Shown: positions 8,626-14,952, numbered from the stretch's first letter. The stretch is 16,405 nt of DNA from Nitrospirota bacterium (GCA_016201805.1 JACQCB010000162.1:1-16405), one strand, 5' to 3'. The notes: generated by a model from the sequence alone, not told the origin. Translations and numbers: made by a program.

Positions 8626-8687
8626 AGCCCTTTCCCATCTGATGTTTTCGCCTATCGGTTCTCGCATACGGTGCGAAGGAGGAGTCA

Positions 8688-9395
8688 ATGGCCAGTGCTG
8701 AGCAGCCTGCCAAGCGGCAGTTCGTCAACTTCAGTTTTCACAAAATAGACCCGGCTTGGCGCAGACTGTCTGAGGAAGAACGGAGCCGGGGCAAGCAGGA
8801 ATTTGTCCGGGTGGCGGAAGAATATGCGGGCAAGATCATCGTCATTCCCTATACCCTGATCGGGATCCGGGGAGACTGCGACTTCATGCTCTGGCGGATC
8901 GGGTACGAGCTGGAGCTGTTTCAGGAGATGATGTCGAAGCTGCTCGCCACAGGACTGGGCAAGTACCTTACCACGCCCTACTCCTATCTCTCCATGACAA
9001 AGCGCTCGATCTACGTGGACCACCACGTCCACGAAGGACAGGAAAGCAAGCGACTCCAGGTTGTTCCCGGCAAGAGCAAATACATTTTCGTCTATCCCTT
9101 TGTCAAAACGCGCAAGTGGTACCTGCTGACCAAGGCGGCCCGTCAGGGGATGATGGATGAGCACATCGAGATCGGACACCGGTACCCTTCCGTGAAGCTG
9201 AACACCACCTATTCGTTCGGCTTGGACGACCAGGAATTCGTGGTCGCCTTCGAGACGGACAAGCCGGAAGACTTCCTGGACTTGGTCATGGAACTTCGCC
9301 TGGCGGAGGCCAGCCGCTATACCGAGCGAGACACCCCCATTTTTTCGTGCATTTTGAAAAGCCTGAAGGAAGTGCTCGACACGCTGGGCGGCTAA
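8688..9395 (+). CDS. hemQ: Chlorite-dismutase-superfamily protein, probable coproheme decarboxylase (HemQ/ChdC)
   Basis: The superfamily includes O2-producing chlorite dismutases and HemQ/ChdC, which decarboxylates coproheme to protoheme with peroxide. This 235-residue protein has the dimeric ferredoxin-like fold signature. The proximal haem ligand is H159 in MMDEHIEIG. VYPFVKTRKWYLL places Y136 at the HemQ catalytic tyrosine, and YPSVKLNTTYSFGLDDQEF and FETDKPEDFLDLV are conserved family blocks. The distal arginine essential to true chlorite dismutases (R173 of Nitrospira defluvii Cld) is not found: the aligned position is N172 or L171. This and the actinobacterial-HemQ-like YPF/WYLL blocks favour coproheme decarboxylase. 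No other haem gene is adjacent. The start is fixed by AAGGAGGAG at 8677-8685. Confidence 0.85.
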   Translation: MASAEQPAKRQFVNFSFHKIDPAWRRLSEEERSRGKQEFVRVAEEYAGKIIVIPYTLIGIRGDCDFMLWRIGYELELFQEMMSKLLATGLGKYLTTPYSYLSMTKRSIYVDHHVHEGQESKRLQVVPGKSKYIFVYPFVKTRKWYLLTKAARQGMMDEHIEIGHRYPSVKLNTTYSFGLDDQEFVVAFETDKPEDFLDLVMELRLAEASRYTERDTPIFSCILKSLKEVLDTLGG

Positions 9396-9494
9396 CGAAC
9401 AATCCCCTCCGCATCATGCGGCCTTCTGCTGTGCGGAAGGGCAACCGTTGTGATGCCGTTTCAGCGGACGACGCCATAAAAGAGGAGCACCGCG

Positions 9495-9734
9495 ATGAAG
9501 TGTCCCAAGTGTACCGGACTGCTGATCCAGGAAGAGATTCAAGAACACAGCGGCCGTTTTCACGGATGGCGGTGCATCCAATGCGGTCTCCGGCTCGATC
9601 AGACGATCGTCCAGAACCGCCACGACGACCACGCCGACGCGGCCGGTGACCTGGCCGGATCGTCCTCCCATTGCTCGCCAGATCGCCGCCCCAGGACAGC
9701 CGGCCGACAAAAACGGCCGGCTGGAAAAACCTAG
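9495..9734 (+). CDS. Small zinc-ribbon protein
   Basis: This is a 79-residue protein with two CxxC knuckles, C3-P-K-C6 and C27-I-Q-C30, spaced as in a rubredoxin-like zinc ribbon. The first 40 residues (MKCPKCTGLLIQEE..., GWRCIQCGLRLD) resemble small zinc-ribbon proteins I associate with Nitrospirota and deltaproteobacteria, whose role is unknown. The C-terminal half is basic and low complexity. An AGAGGAG ribosome binding site precedes the ATG by about 8 bases. It lies 99 bp after the Cld-family gene, in the same direction. A GC-rich perfect inverted repeat falls within its last codons. Possible roles include regulation by protein or nucleic-acid binding, but the sequence does not decide. 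Confidence 0.75.
   Translation: MKCPKCTGLLIQEEIQEHSGRFHGWRCIQCGLRLDQTIVQNRHDDHADAAGDLAGSSSHCSPDRRPRTAGRQKRPAGKT
9699..9721 (+). repeat. 8-bp GC-only inverted repeat inside the 3' end of the zinc-ribbon gene
   Basis: GCCGGCCG (9699-9706), a 7-base A-rich loop, then CGGCCGGC (9714-9721). It could act as an attenuator or partial terminator before the membrane-protein gene. There is no U-run after it on the plus strand, so intrinsic termination is not supported. On the minus strand, TTTTT sits in the loop rather than after the stem. Confidence 0.6.
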
Positions 9735-9773
9735 GACGGTCCCGTTCGCCAGGCCGCCACTGTCCGTTTTCAC

Positions 9774-10511
9774 ATGACTGCTGCCCTGAGATCAGACCCT
9801 TCCCCTCATCCTGATCCACCACCAGGTTCTGCCTTGGCCGCAGCCCTTTCGGCAATCGTGCCGGGTCTGGGACAATCGCTCAAACGGCAAGGAACCCACG
9901 CCGCCACGATTGCTGTAACGGGGGCAGCCTTACTGATCGTCACCGGATGGATCGCACAGACCAGCGGGATCGGGTCGGCCGCCTTCTTCTTCCTGCTCCT
10001 CGTGTTGCCCTGGTGGACCCTCCAGAGCTACGATGCCTACCTCTCCAATCAGCCTGGGGCAGGAACAACATCGGCGTCGCGCACAACCGGGTTGTGGCAA
10101 AGCTTACGGACAGCCTGGTCCCGTGCGCATGACATTCGTTACCTGGGCGCCTTGTTCCTCCTCACCGCTCTGACGGATATCTACATCATCGCGGCAAACC
10201 CGTCCTATTCCTTGACCGTCTTCTGCATGAAACCTGCGGGACTTTGGGGGATCCTCGCCAAAGCCCAATCGCCGACCCTGCATCTATTGATCGGCTACGG
10301 GTTCATCCGCCTTCGCCGCTGGGCCCTCCTCCTGTACTTGGCTTATGCCGCCTTTGGCCTCCTCAACACCACCGCCAACTACGCTTGCTTCGGCTACGGA
10401 CGCATCAGGACCGCCTTCTTGCTGACGCTGATCGCCTTCACTGCCTATGTACTGTGGCGGCAACGCGGCTTCCGGCGCAGCGAAGCCCTTGCCACGACTT
10501 TGACAGTATAA
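9774..10511 (+). CDS. Multi-pass integral membrane protein of unknown function
   Basis: The 245-residue hydrophobic protein has about six membrane spans (roughly 43-61, 67-84, 122-141, 150-178, 183-201 and 211-228). The proline-rich N-terminus and the SAIVPGLGQSLKRQG segment (26-40) look like the short amphipathic entry seen in TM2/DUF5683-like small membrane proteins, but that is a weak resemblance. No catalytic motif is visible. No convincing ribosome binding site precedes the ATG at 9774, so a different start is possible, although N-terminal truncation would remove only the soluble leader. It lies 39 bp downstream of the zinc-ribbon gene and is probably co-transcribed. Confidence 0.75.
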   Translation: MTAALRSDPSPHPDPPPGSALAAALSAIVPGLGQSLKRQGTHAATIAVTGAALLIVTGWIAQTSGIGSAAFFFLLLVLPWWTLQSYDAYLSNQPGAGTTSASRTTGLWQSLRTAWSRAHDIRYLGALFLLTALTDIYIIAANPSYSLTVFCMKPAGLWGILAKAQSPTLHLLIGYGFIRLRRWALLLYLAYAAFGLLNTTANYACFGYGRIRTAFLLTLIAFTAYVLWRQRGFRRSEALATTLTV

Positions 10512-10583
10512 GGAAGGTTGTGCTATCACCAACTTGCCCTGCTCTCATCGGGGAAGGGTGCACCGAGTTGCACGGCACCTCCT

Positions 10584-10796
10584 ATGGACGAGACAACCGC
10601 ACTCTGCGCGATCAGACATTCGGATGGGTCCGTCAGTCTCTACGTGGATGAAGCCTATGCGATCGAACGCGGCGCGGACCCCGCCAAGCTGGTACAAGTG
10701 GCGATCCCCAGAGAGCTTTACACGACCGGCACGGTTCAGCAAATTAGAGAGTACGTGGCCACCTATCTCGAATCACAGACACAAGGCTCCGCGTAA
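10584..10796 (+). CDS. Small conserved-looking hypothetical protein (70 residues)
   Basis: This 70-residue soluble protein begins MDETTALCAIRHSDGSVSLY and has a helical C-terminus (TVQQIREYVATYLESQ). I do not recognise a family. The frame stays open upstream to a TTG at 10518, where an AAGGAAGG purine run abuts the codon and is too close to serve it. The ATG at 10584 is a better-formed protein start but lacks a good ribosome binding site, so the start is uncertain. It sits between the membrane protein and the 392-residue protein, all in one direction, suggesting one unit. Codon use is like its neighbours. Confidence 0.55.
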   Translation: MDETTALCAIRHSDGSVSLYVDEAYAIERGADPAKLVQVAIPRELYTTGTVQQIREYVATYLESQTQGSA

Positions 10797-10844
10797 CACT
10801 CCGGCCGTCGCCCGCGCACGGACAGCAAGCAGGAACACCACGGT

Positions 10845-12023
10845 ATGGAAACACGGTTGACTCAGGAACAAATCACGGCCGTCGTGGATACCCTTCCGAT
10901 CCAGGGGCGGATCATGTTGCGCCTGCTGTTGCTGCAGTACTTGGATGTGACGCCGGAAGATATTCAATACATGGCCTCGGATCGACCCGATCCACGCTTT
11001 CAGTCCGGCGAAAAACCGAAAACGCCCTACATTTCCAACGAGACTCTGGAAGGCATCACGAAGCGCGCCGCCCACTATCGGCAGCAGATTCGTCTGAAGC
11101 GGGAACGGGCGTGGCACAAGATCGACTGCCTGGGAAAACAGACCGCCCTCACCGATTCGCTCTGCACCCTGGCCGAGCAACTCCTCGTGTCACGGTTCCG
11201 GCTGGATGGCGCCGCAGTGGAAGAATTGAAGAAGGGAGCCCGCACTGCGATTCCCAGGCCGGCGATCAGGATGTTGGAGCACCGTTGGGACAAGGACGAG
11301 ATCACGGAAGACGACTACCGCAGGGAACGGCTGTGCATTGAATATCAGTCCCTCGTGAGAAGGGGAGAACGGGAACGCAAGCGCTTGGATCTCGCTAAGC
11401 GGGAACTAGAGATGGTCAGTCTGGTCCCCTTGCAGGACCACGAAATCTGCCAGATCTGGGGCATCCCGGCGGGGAGTCTGGCAGCCCGAAAGGTAAAGTA
11501 CCTGCACCAATACCTTCAAGGAGTCCAAGGCAGCCTTAACGCCTTCCAACCTGCGACTGAGCAAGCGACCACGCCACCTGTCGATCTTTGGAAAGAGACC
11601 TTTCTCGCCCTCTCCCGCCAATCGGTCCAGCGCTCAGCCGCAACGTATGACGGCCTCGAAGAAAGCGAAGATAGATTGCAGGATAAACTGACGGCCTTTG
11701 CCATCGGCACCTTCCCGGAAGAATCCGAAAGCCGTTTTTGGCTGTCTCTGACGCGAGATTCCAGAGACAATTCCGAATATGGAGCCACTCCTCCGTCCGT
11801 CTTCGCCCTCCAGCGGCTCTCGGCCATCCTGAACGAAATGGACACCTCACCGGAAGCACTGGAACACGACCTGCTCGCACGAGTGTCCCCGACTCCGAAG
11901 GCCGCTACGGCCCAGTCGATTGAGCAAGCCAAGTCTGCCGACCCTCAACTCGGCGAGTTGGGCGAGCACGTGTTACGGAGCATGATAGGAGAGGGGCACA
12001 CAGACCTCCAGGGACGCCGGTGA
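10845..12023 (+). CDS. Hypothetical protein, 392 residues, helical and charged
   Basis: I do not recognise this protein. It starts METRLTQEQITAVVDTLP, has no signal peptide and no membrane span. It is rich in helix-forming charged residues, with a likely coiled-coil around 155-195 (DDYRRERLCIEYQSLVRRGE and onward). A short RLLLLQYLD segment (26-34) resembles the start of a helix-turn-helix or sigma-like helix, and a second possible HTH is around DHEICQIWGIPAGSLAARKV (about 199-218), a DNA-binding hint only. The C-terminal third is polar and probably loosely folded. An AGGA lies about 10 bases before the ATG. The long open frame with native codon use supports a real gene. It follows the 70-residue gene by 48 bp. 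Confidence 0.7.
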   Translation: METRLTQEQITAVVDTLPIQGRIMLRLLLLQYLDVTPEDIQYMASDRPDPRFQSGEKPKTPYISNETLEGITKRAAHYRQQIRLKRERAWHKIDCLGKQTALTDSLCTLAEQLLVSRFRLDGAAVEELKKGARTAIPRPAIRMLEHRWDKDEITEDDYRRERLCIEYQSLVRRGERERKRLDLAKRELEMVSLVPLQDHEICQIWGIPAGSLAARKVKYLHQYLQGVQGSLNAFQPATEQATTPPVDLWKETFLALSRQSVQRSAATYDGLEESEDRLQDKLTAFAIGTFPEESESRFWLSLTRDSRDNSEYGATPPSVFALQRLSAILNEMDTSPEALEHDLLARVSPTPKAATAQSIEQAKSADPQLGELGEHVLRSMIGEGHTDLQGRR

Positions 12024-12092
12024 AAACGAACCCTCCGCCCAGGCATGGCATATTCCCATCTCTCTGCCTTACCGGACGTTGATCGAGACAAC

Positions 12093-12120
12093 TTGAATTT
12101 CTCCTCCGTCACGGTATAAT
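12093..12120 (+). promoter_or_regulatory. Consensus promoter immediately before the OB-fold gene
   Basis: TTGAAT (12093-12098), a 16-bp spacer and a perfect TATAAT (12115-12120). The predicted transcription start (about 12126-12128) lies only 3-5 bases before the ATG at 12131, so the mRNA would be leaderless or nearly so. Confidence 0.6.
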
Positions 12121-12130
12121 TAAAACTGTC

Positions 12131-12568
12131 ATGTATATCTTTGGCACTCATGCCAGCCCCTCACCGAAGCGTTTTTTCCTCATCATTGCAGCCCCCGTGC
12201 TGGCGATTGCGCTCCTGACAGGCATGCCGGCTGCTGAGTCGGCCGACAGCATGCTGGAGATCACCGACCTTATTTCTCATCCGGAGCAATACGATCGGCA
12301 GAGCATTGCGGTGGTCGGCCGTGTGGCCAACCTCCAAGTTGCCACCAACCGCCAGGGACAGCCTGCCTACGGCTTCCTGCTCAAAGCCGGTAGCGGGTCG
12401 GTGAAGGTGGTGGGATTGGGCAAAGCTGAAGTACGCGAGGGCGACCAGGTAATCGTTGAAGGTGTGTTCAACCGCCTCCGTCAAGTTGGTCGGGGCATCA
12501 TCTACAACGAGATTAAAGCCAGCTTGATTCGTCCACTAGACAGGCTCAACCCGGATCTGGTCGGCTGA
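12131..12568 (+). CDS. Exported OB-fold protein
   Basis: The 145-residue protein has an N-terminal signal peptide: a basic SPKRFF, a hydrophobic core LIIAAPVLAIALLTG, and a likely AESAD cleavage area near residue 35-38. The mature part is a small beta-barrel: ISHPEQYDRQSIAVVGRVAN, then GFLLKAGSGSVKVVG and EGDQVIVEGVF, a pattern seen in periplasmic OB-fold proteins related to CcmE and tRNA_anti-type domains. It probably acts in the periplasm; ligand unknown. No Shine-Dalgarno precedes the ATG, and no downstream in-frame ATG would preserve the signal peptide, so the ATG at 12131 is kept despite the missing leader. It has its own promoter. Confidence 0.75.
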   Translation: MYIFGTHASPSPKRFFLIIAAPVLAIALLTGMPAAESADSMLEITDLISHPEQYDRQSIAVVGRVANLQVATNRQGQPAYGFLLKAGSGSVKVVGLGKAEVREGDQVIVEGVFNRLRQVGRGIIYNEIKASLIRPLDRLNPDLVG

Positions 12569-12653
12569 CACCCCCTGCTCTGCCCGCTTTTCAGCCACGT
12601 AGTTTTGCACAGTCCCCCATCTCTATCCTCACGCACCACTCCTTTAAATGCGC

Positions 12654-12682
12654 TTGACGTGGGCCATGACACTTGATACAAA
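12654..12682 (+). promoter_or_regulatory. Candidate promoter for the tRNA gene
   Basis: TTGACG (12654-12659), a 17-bp spacer and TACAAA (12677-12682). The predicted start is about 5 bases before the tRNA 5' end. Confidence 0.45.
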
Positions 12683-12693
12683 AGTCTCTGCGT

Positions 12694-12732
12694 GGCGGTG
12701 TAGCTCAGTTGGTAGAGCAGCGGACTCATAAT
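12694..12732 (+). pseudogene. tRNA-Met(CAT) 5' half, interrupted after the anticodon loop
   Basis: The acceptor 5' strand GGCGGTG (12694-12700), TA at positions 8-9, a full D arm (GCTC...GAGC, 12703-12718), the anticodon 5' strand GCGGA (12720-12724) and the loop CTCATAA with anticodon CAT (12727-12729) are textbook. After that the 3' anticodon strand should read TCCGC but is TTCTG, and no canonical variable loop, T arm or CACCGCC acceptor strand follows. The 3' half is not found anywhere in the window. An elongator tRNA-Met is the best match; a tRNA-Ile2(CAT) gene cannot be excluded. The simplest reading is interruption by an integrated element. Confidence 0.8.
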
Positions 12733-12803
12733 TCTGCTGGGAGTCCGCTTGCAACGGTTAAATTCGCTAGTAATTTAAGTTAGTTGCGAGCAAGCACCTC
12801 CGC
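12720..12803 (+). other. Structured sequence replacing the tRNA 3' half
   Basis: GCGGACT (12720-12726) pairs perfectly with AGTCCGC (12742-12748) across a 15-base loop. A long hairpin follows: GCTTGCAAC (12747-12755) with GTTGCGAGC (12783-12791, one G-U), then inside it TTAAATT (12758-12764) with AATTTAA (12772-12778). CACCTCCGC (12795-12803) can partly pair with the acceptor strand GCGGTG, with a three-base bulge. It may be an attachment-site arm or a tRNA-like RNA. Confidence 0.5.
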
Positions 12804-13550
12804 ACACACATATCCTCAGTCTCTCGTTTCTGTTCCCTTATTTTTCCATGAGTTACCACTGCGTACTTTTCTCTGTTATCACAAAACTATCACACCACCT
12901 TGACCGGCTCAGTTGTTGTCATAGCTCCACTTCACTTGTGAGTATGTGGCCGATTACCGAACTTTCCCTGTGGAAGAGCCAGAGCAGGCGTTCCATCAGT
13001 TTATCTCAAGAATAGGGTTTGGAAATTAGCGGGGTATATTCTCTCGCCGGCGGATACGCGGGCGCATCTTGGGGGGAGCAGGGGGGTGTCGAAGACTCCC
13101 CCCCCACCGGCCCTGTCCGCTATTGAGCAGACCATCTAGACCAAACAGTCTCTGCCACAGGTAGCAATAAATTCAATGGGGGCAATGCGGCACAAAACAA
13201 AGTCGCGCGTTGAATAAACAAATATCGCCTTCAAGCCCACCTGTCAGGTCAAATGATGCATGAATGAGCACGTTTTATCGGTTGGATTCTCGTGCGGCAC
13301 TCGTCCAGTCGGCATAGGTAAAGTTTGCCGCCTCATGGTACACATTACCCAGAACCTCCAGCCAAACTACTCATGTCGCACGCAAAGTTGAGTAGATAGT
13401 CATCCATGGGCCCAAATTCACGATGGCATGGCGTATGCTTTCAAACATAGACGAGCACTCTCCATTTGCATGCCTTGCGTGCAGGCTTGCAACTGGCTCG
13501 CTGTCAGCCAACTTGCATGCACCACATGACCGTGGAAAGAGGACCATCGT
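12804..13550. other. Gene-poor stretch of the element
   Basis: About 750 bp with no supportable gene. The one minus-strand ORF here (13371-13589) has no family features and poor composition. The stretch contains a G-tract palindrome (13071-13105) and an 8-mer TTGCATGC repeated at 13466 and 13513. Nothing else stands out. Confidence 0.6.
13071..13105 (+). repeat. G-tract/C-tract palindrome, intergenic copy
   Basis: Two G6 tracts (13071-13076 and 13081-13086) precede an 8-base C tract (13098-13105). GGGGGG-T-GTC (13081-13090) folds on GAC-T-CCCCCC (13094-13103) with a GAA loop and one T-T mismatch. A similar unit lies inside the rep gene at 15171-15199. Confidence 0.6.
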
Positions 13551-14195
13551 ATGATTATTCCTTGGAGCCCTTGGAACCGCGTGAAGCATGCCAGTCCACA
13601 GCCTACGAGAAACCCGCTACCTCCAAGCCGTCAACCAATGAATAGGGTTGGACCGCCTCCAGCGAAAGCAGTCTCTGTTCCTATGCCCCCACAGGCTAAG
13701 CCTACGGACTCCGTCACAATTTCCTCTACTGCCCAGGCTCAGACTGCGAAGCCTTCGTCTGCCATGCCACGCACTACTCCCGATCCATCCACCCTTGATA
13801 AAACCCGCGCAGGCAACTCCTCAGTCGCCGATCTACAGCAGGATCAGCACAGTGTCCAAGCAGCCCAACACGACATTCGGCAGGACGAAGATCGAGATGA
13901 TGACGAGGGGGAAGATGAAAATAGAGAGGAAATTGAGGGACAAAATAACGAGGTGAACGCAGAGAAACTGAACTTGGCTCAAAATCTAAGCATCAGCGCA
14001 AGTACGCAGGATACCGTCAAGCATCAGCAGGGTCTTTCGGTAGGCCAGAAAGATGATGGGCACGTCATCCGCCAGAATTTGCAGGATGTACAAACGACAC
14101 AGCCAGTACTTCCTCAGAACCGCCCCTCTGACCCAAGGATGGAGAAGATTCTTCAGGATCTCAGGAGTCTCCTGGCTGACCTAGGAAAAGCCTAG
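13551..14195 (+). CDS. Disordered hydrophilic protein of unknown function
   Basis: The predicted 214-residue protein has almost no hydrophobic core. Residues 1-50 are proline-rich and basic. DSVTISSTAQAQ (about 53-64) recalls the N-terminal DSVxLSS-type motif of FlgM-like anti-sigma factors. Residues about 95-135 are rich in Q, D and E. The C-terminal MEKILQDLRSLLADLGKA forms an amphipathic helix. An AAAGAGGA ribosome binding site lies about 8 bases before the ATG, supporting translation. FlgM's sigma-binding helices are not evident, so I assign no function. It is the first candidate gene inside the element, and its codon use is less GC-biased than the chromosomal genes. Confidence 0.5.
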   Translation: MIIPWSPWNRVKHASPQPTRNPLPPSRQPMNRVGPPPAKAVSVPMPPQAKPTDSVTISSTAQAQTAKPSSAMPRTTPDPSTLDKTRAGNSSVADLQQDQHSVQAAQHDIRQDEDRDDDEGEDENREEIEGQNNEVNAEKLNLAQNLSISASTQDTVKHQQGLSVGQKDDGHVIRQNLQDVQTTQPVLPQNRPSDPRMEKILQDLRSLLADLGKA

Positions 14196-14196
14196 G
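14144..14196 (+). repeat. Three consecutive palindromes at the end of the disordered-protein gene
   Basis: GAAGATTCTTC (14144-14154), CAGGAGTCTCCTG (14162-14174) and CCTAGG-AAAAG-CCTAGG (14180-14196). The third overlaps the stop codon. They may be transcript-end structures, though no T-run follows, or protein-binding sites. Confidence 0.45.
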
Positions 14197-14758
14197 AAGG
14201 ACGGCTCCACCTCCCGATGGATCAGGTAGTTGTTTGATCATGACACACACTTATTTGTGCGAGCCAAACTGAATCGTTCGCAAAGGATATAGACCGGGGA
14301 GTCGCCTAGGACTCGAACCTCCAGCCATTGCATCAAACTTCTCTCACTTTTTATCCCCTGACGCACCGCTTCTCTGAGCTGCTCGTCCAGGTTTCCACCA
14401 AGCCGTTTGTACTCAAATCTTGTCTTTGGAAACTTCCATGGTGTTTAGAGGTGTCTCCTGAGTGTTTAAAGTGTGACAAGGTTGTTGAATCCAACCCTGA
14501 CGATGCGCTTAACTTAATCATCGAACGGAGGTCCATTCAAAAGGGAAGAGAGAGGATGGTTTCGTGACCTGTGAGACGCGCAAAAAAACCAAAAAGCTGG
14601 CTCGTTGGACCACGCTCTGTCACGACAGCTCATTCCAGCATACATCAGCCTACGTCAGCTATCTCGACACGGCGCGATGAAAAGCGTACAGCTGAACGGG
14701 CAGGCACGGTTGAGGGTCACGGCCATGGATGGCAGGGAGCGAACGGACAGAGCCGGGA

Positions 14759-14777
14759 CGATCACGAGCCGATCACG
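14759..14777 (+). repeat. Iteron-like direct repeat
   Basis: CGATCACG occurs at 14759-14766 and again at 14770-14777, one helical turn (11 bp) apart. This is the arrangement expected of initiator-binding iterons. Only two copies are present. Confidence 0.4.
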
Positions 14778-14808
14778 CGGCGAAAGAGGGCTCAGCCCGG
14801 CCTCCCAG

Positions 14809-14952
14809 CCCGTTCACATTGGTAAATGGAATCCGTAACGGGAGCGCAGGCATGAGAGGAGGGTTCGTAGCAGTACACACTGGGGCTTGAAATACCGAAG
14901 CCCCTCAAGGGGGTGACCCTTCAGGGGCTCCCAGCCGGAATTTCACCGGCTG
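14809..14952 (+). other. Hairpin chain upstream of rep, candidate rolling-circle origin
   Basis: CCCGTT (14809-14814) pairs with AACGGG (14837-14842). GGGGCTT (14882-14888) pairs with AAGCCCC (14898-14904). In the alternative, AGCCCCT-C-AAGGG (14899-14911) pairs with CCCTT-C-AGGGGCT (14917-14929). CAGCCGG (14932-14938) pairs with CCGGCTG (14946-14952). The hairpin loop at 14885-14893 includes CTTGAAATA, close to but not identical with the CTTGATA nick motif of pC194/phiX174-type initiators. Confidence 0.45.

Larger units (their letters stand above)
8388..8687. other. Divergent intergenic region between cinA and the Cld-family gene
   Basis: These 300 bp hold no gene I would support; the ORFs crossing it have no family signature. 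It contains back-to-back promoter candidates for the two flanking genes, described separately, and the start-proximal ribosome binding sites GGAGG (cinA) and AAGGAGGAG (Cld-family gene). Confidence 0.7.

Noticed and set aside
12545..12595. Intrinsic terminator after the OB-fold gene
   Set aside because: GGCTG and CAGCC can pair, but the loop exceeds 20 bases and no U-run follows the stem.
12720..13020. Group I intron in the tRNA anticodon loop
   Set aside because: Such introns occur in CAT tRNAs, but the pairing at 12720-12748 gives no U-G pair at a splice site. I found no P7/R-S signature such as GACTA, and no 3' exon in the following bases.
13466..13520. TTGCATGC repeated twice, 47 bp apart, as iterons
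   Set aside because: Only two copies of a palindrome-rich 8-mer with irregular flanks, and far from rep; too weak.
12673..13800. CTTGATA (pC194/phiX174-type nick motif) at 12673-12679 and 13794-13800
   Set aside because: A 7-mer is expected about once per strand in a window this size. The first copy is in the tRNA promoter outside the element and the second lies in the disordered-protein gene with no hairpin.
14328..14838. Three short plus-strand ORFs (79, 84 and 77 residues)
   Set aside because: They overlap each other or lie in repeat-rich DNA, lack recognisable domains and have no convincing ribosome binding sites. One or more could still be real small genes.
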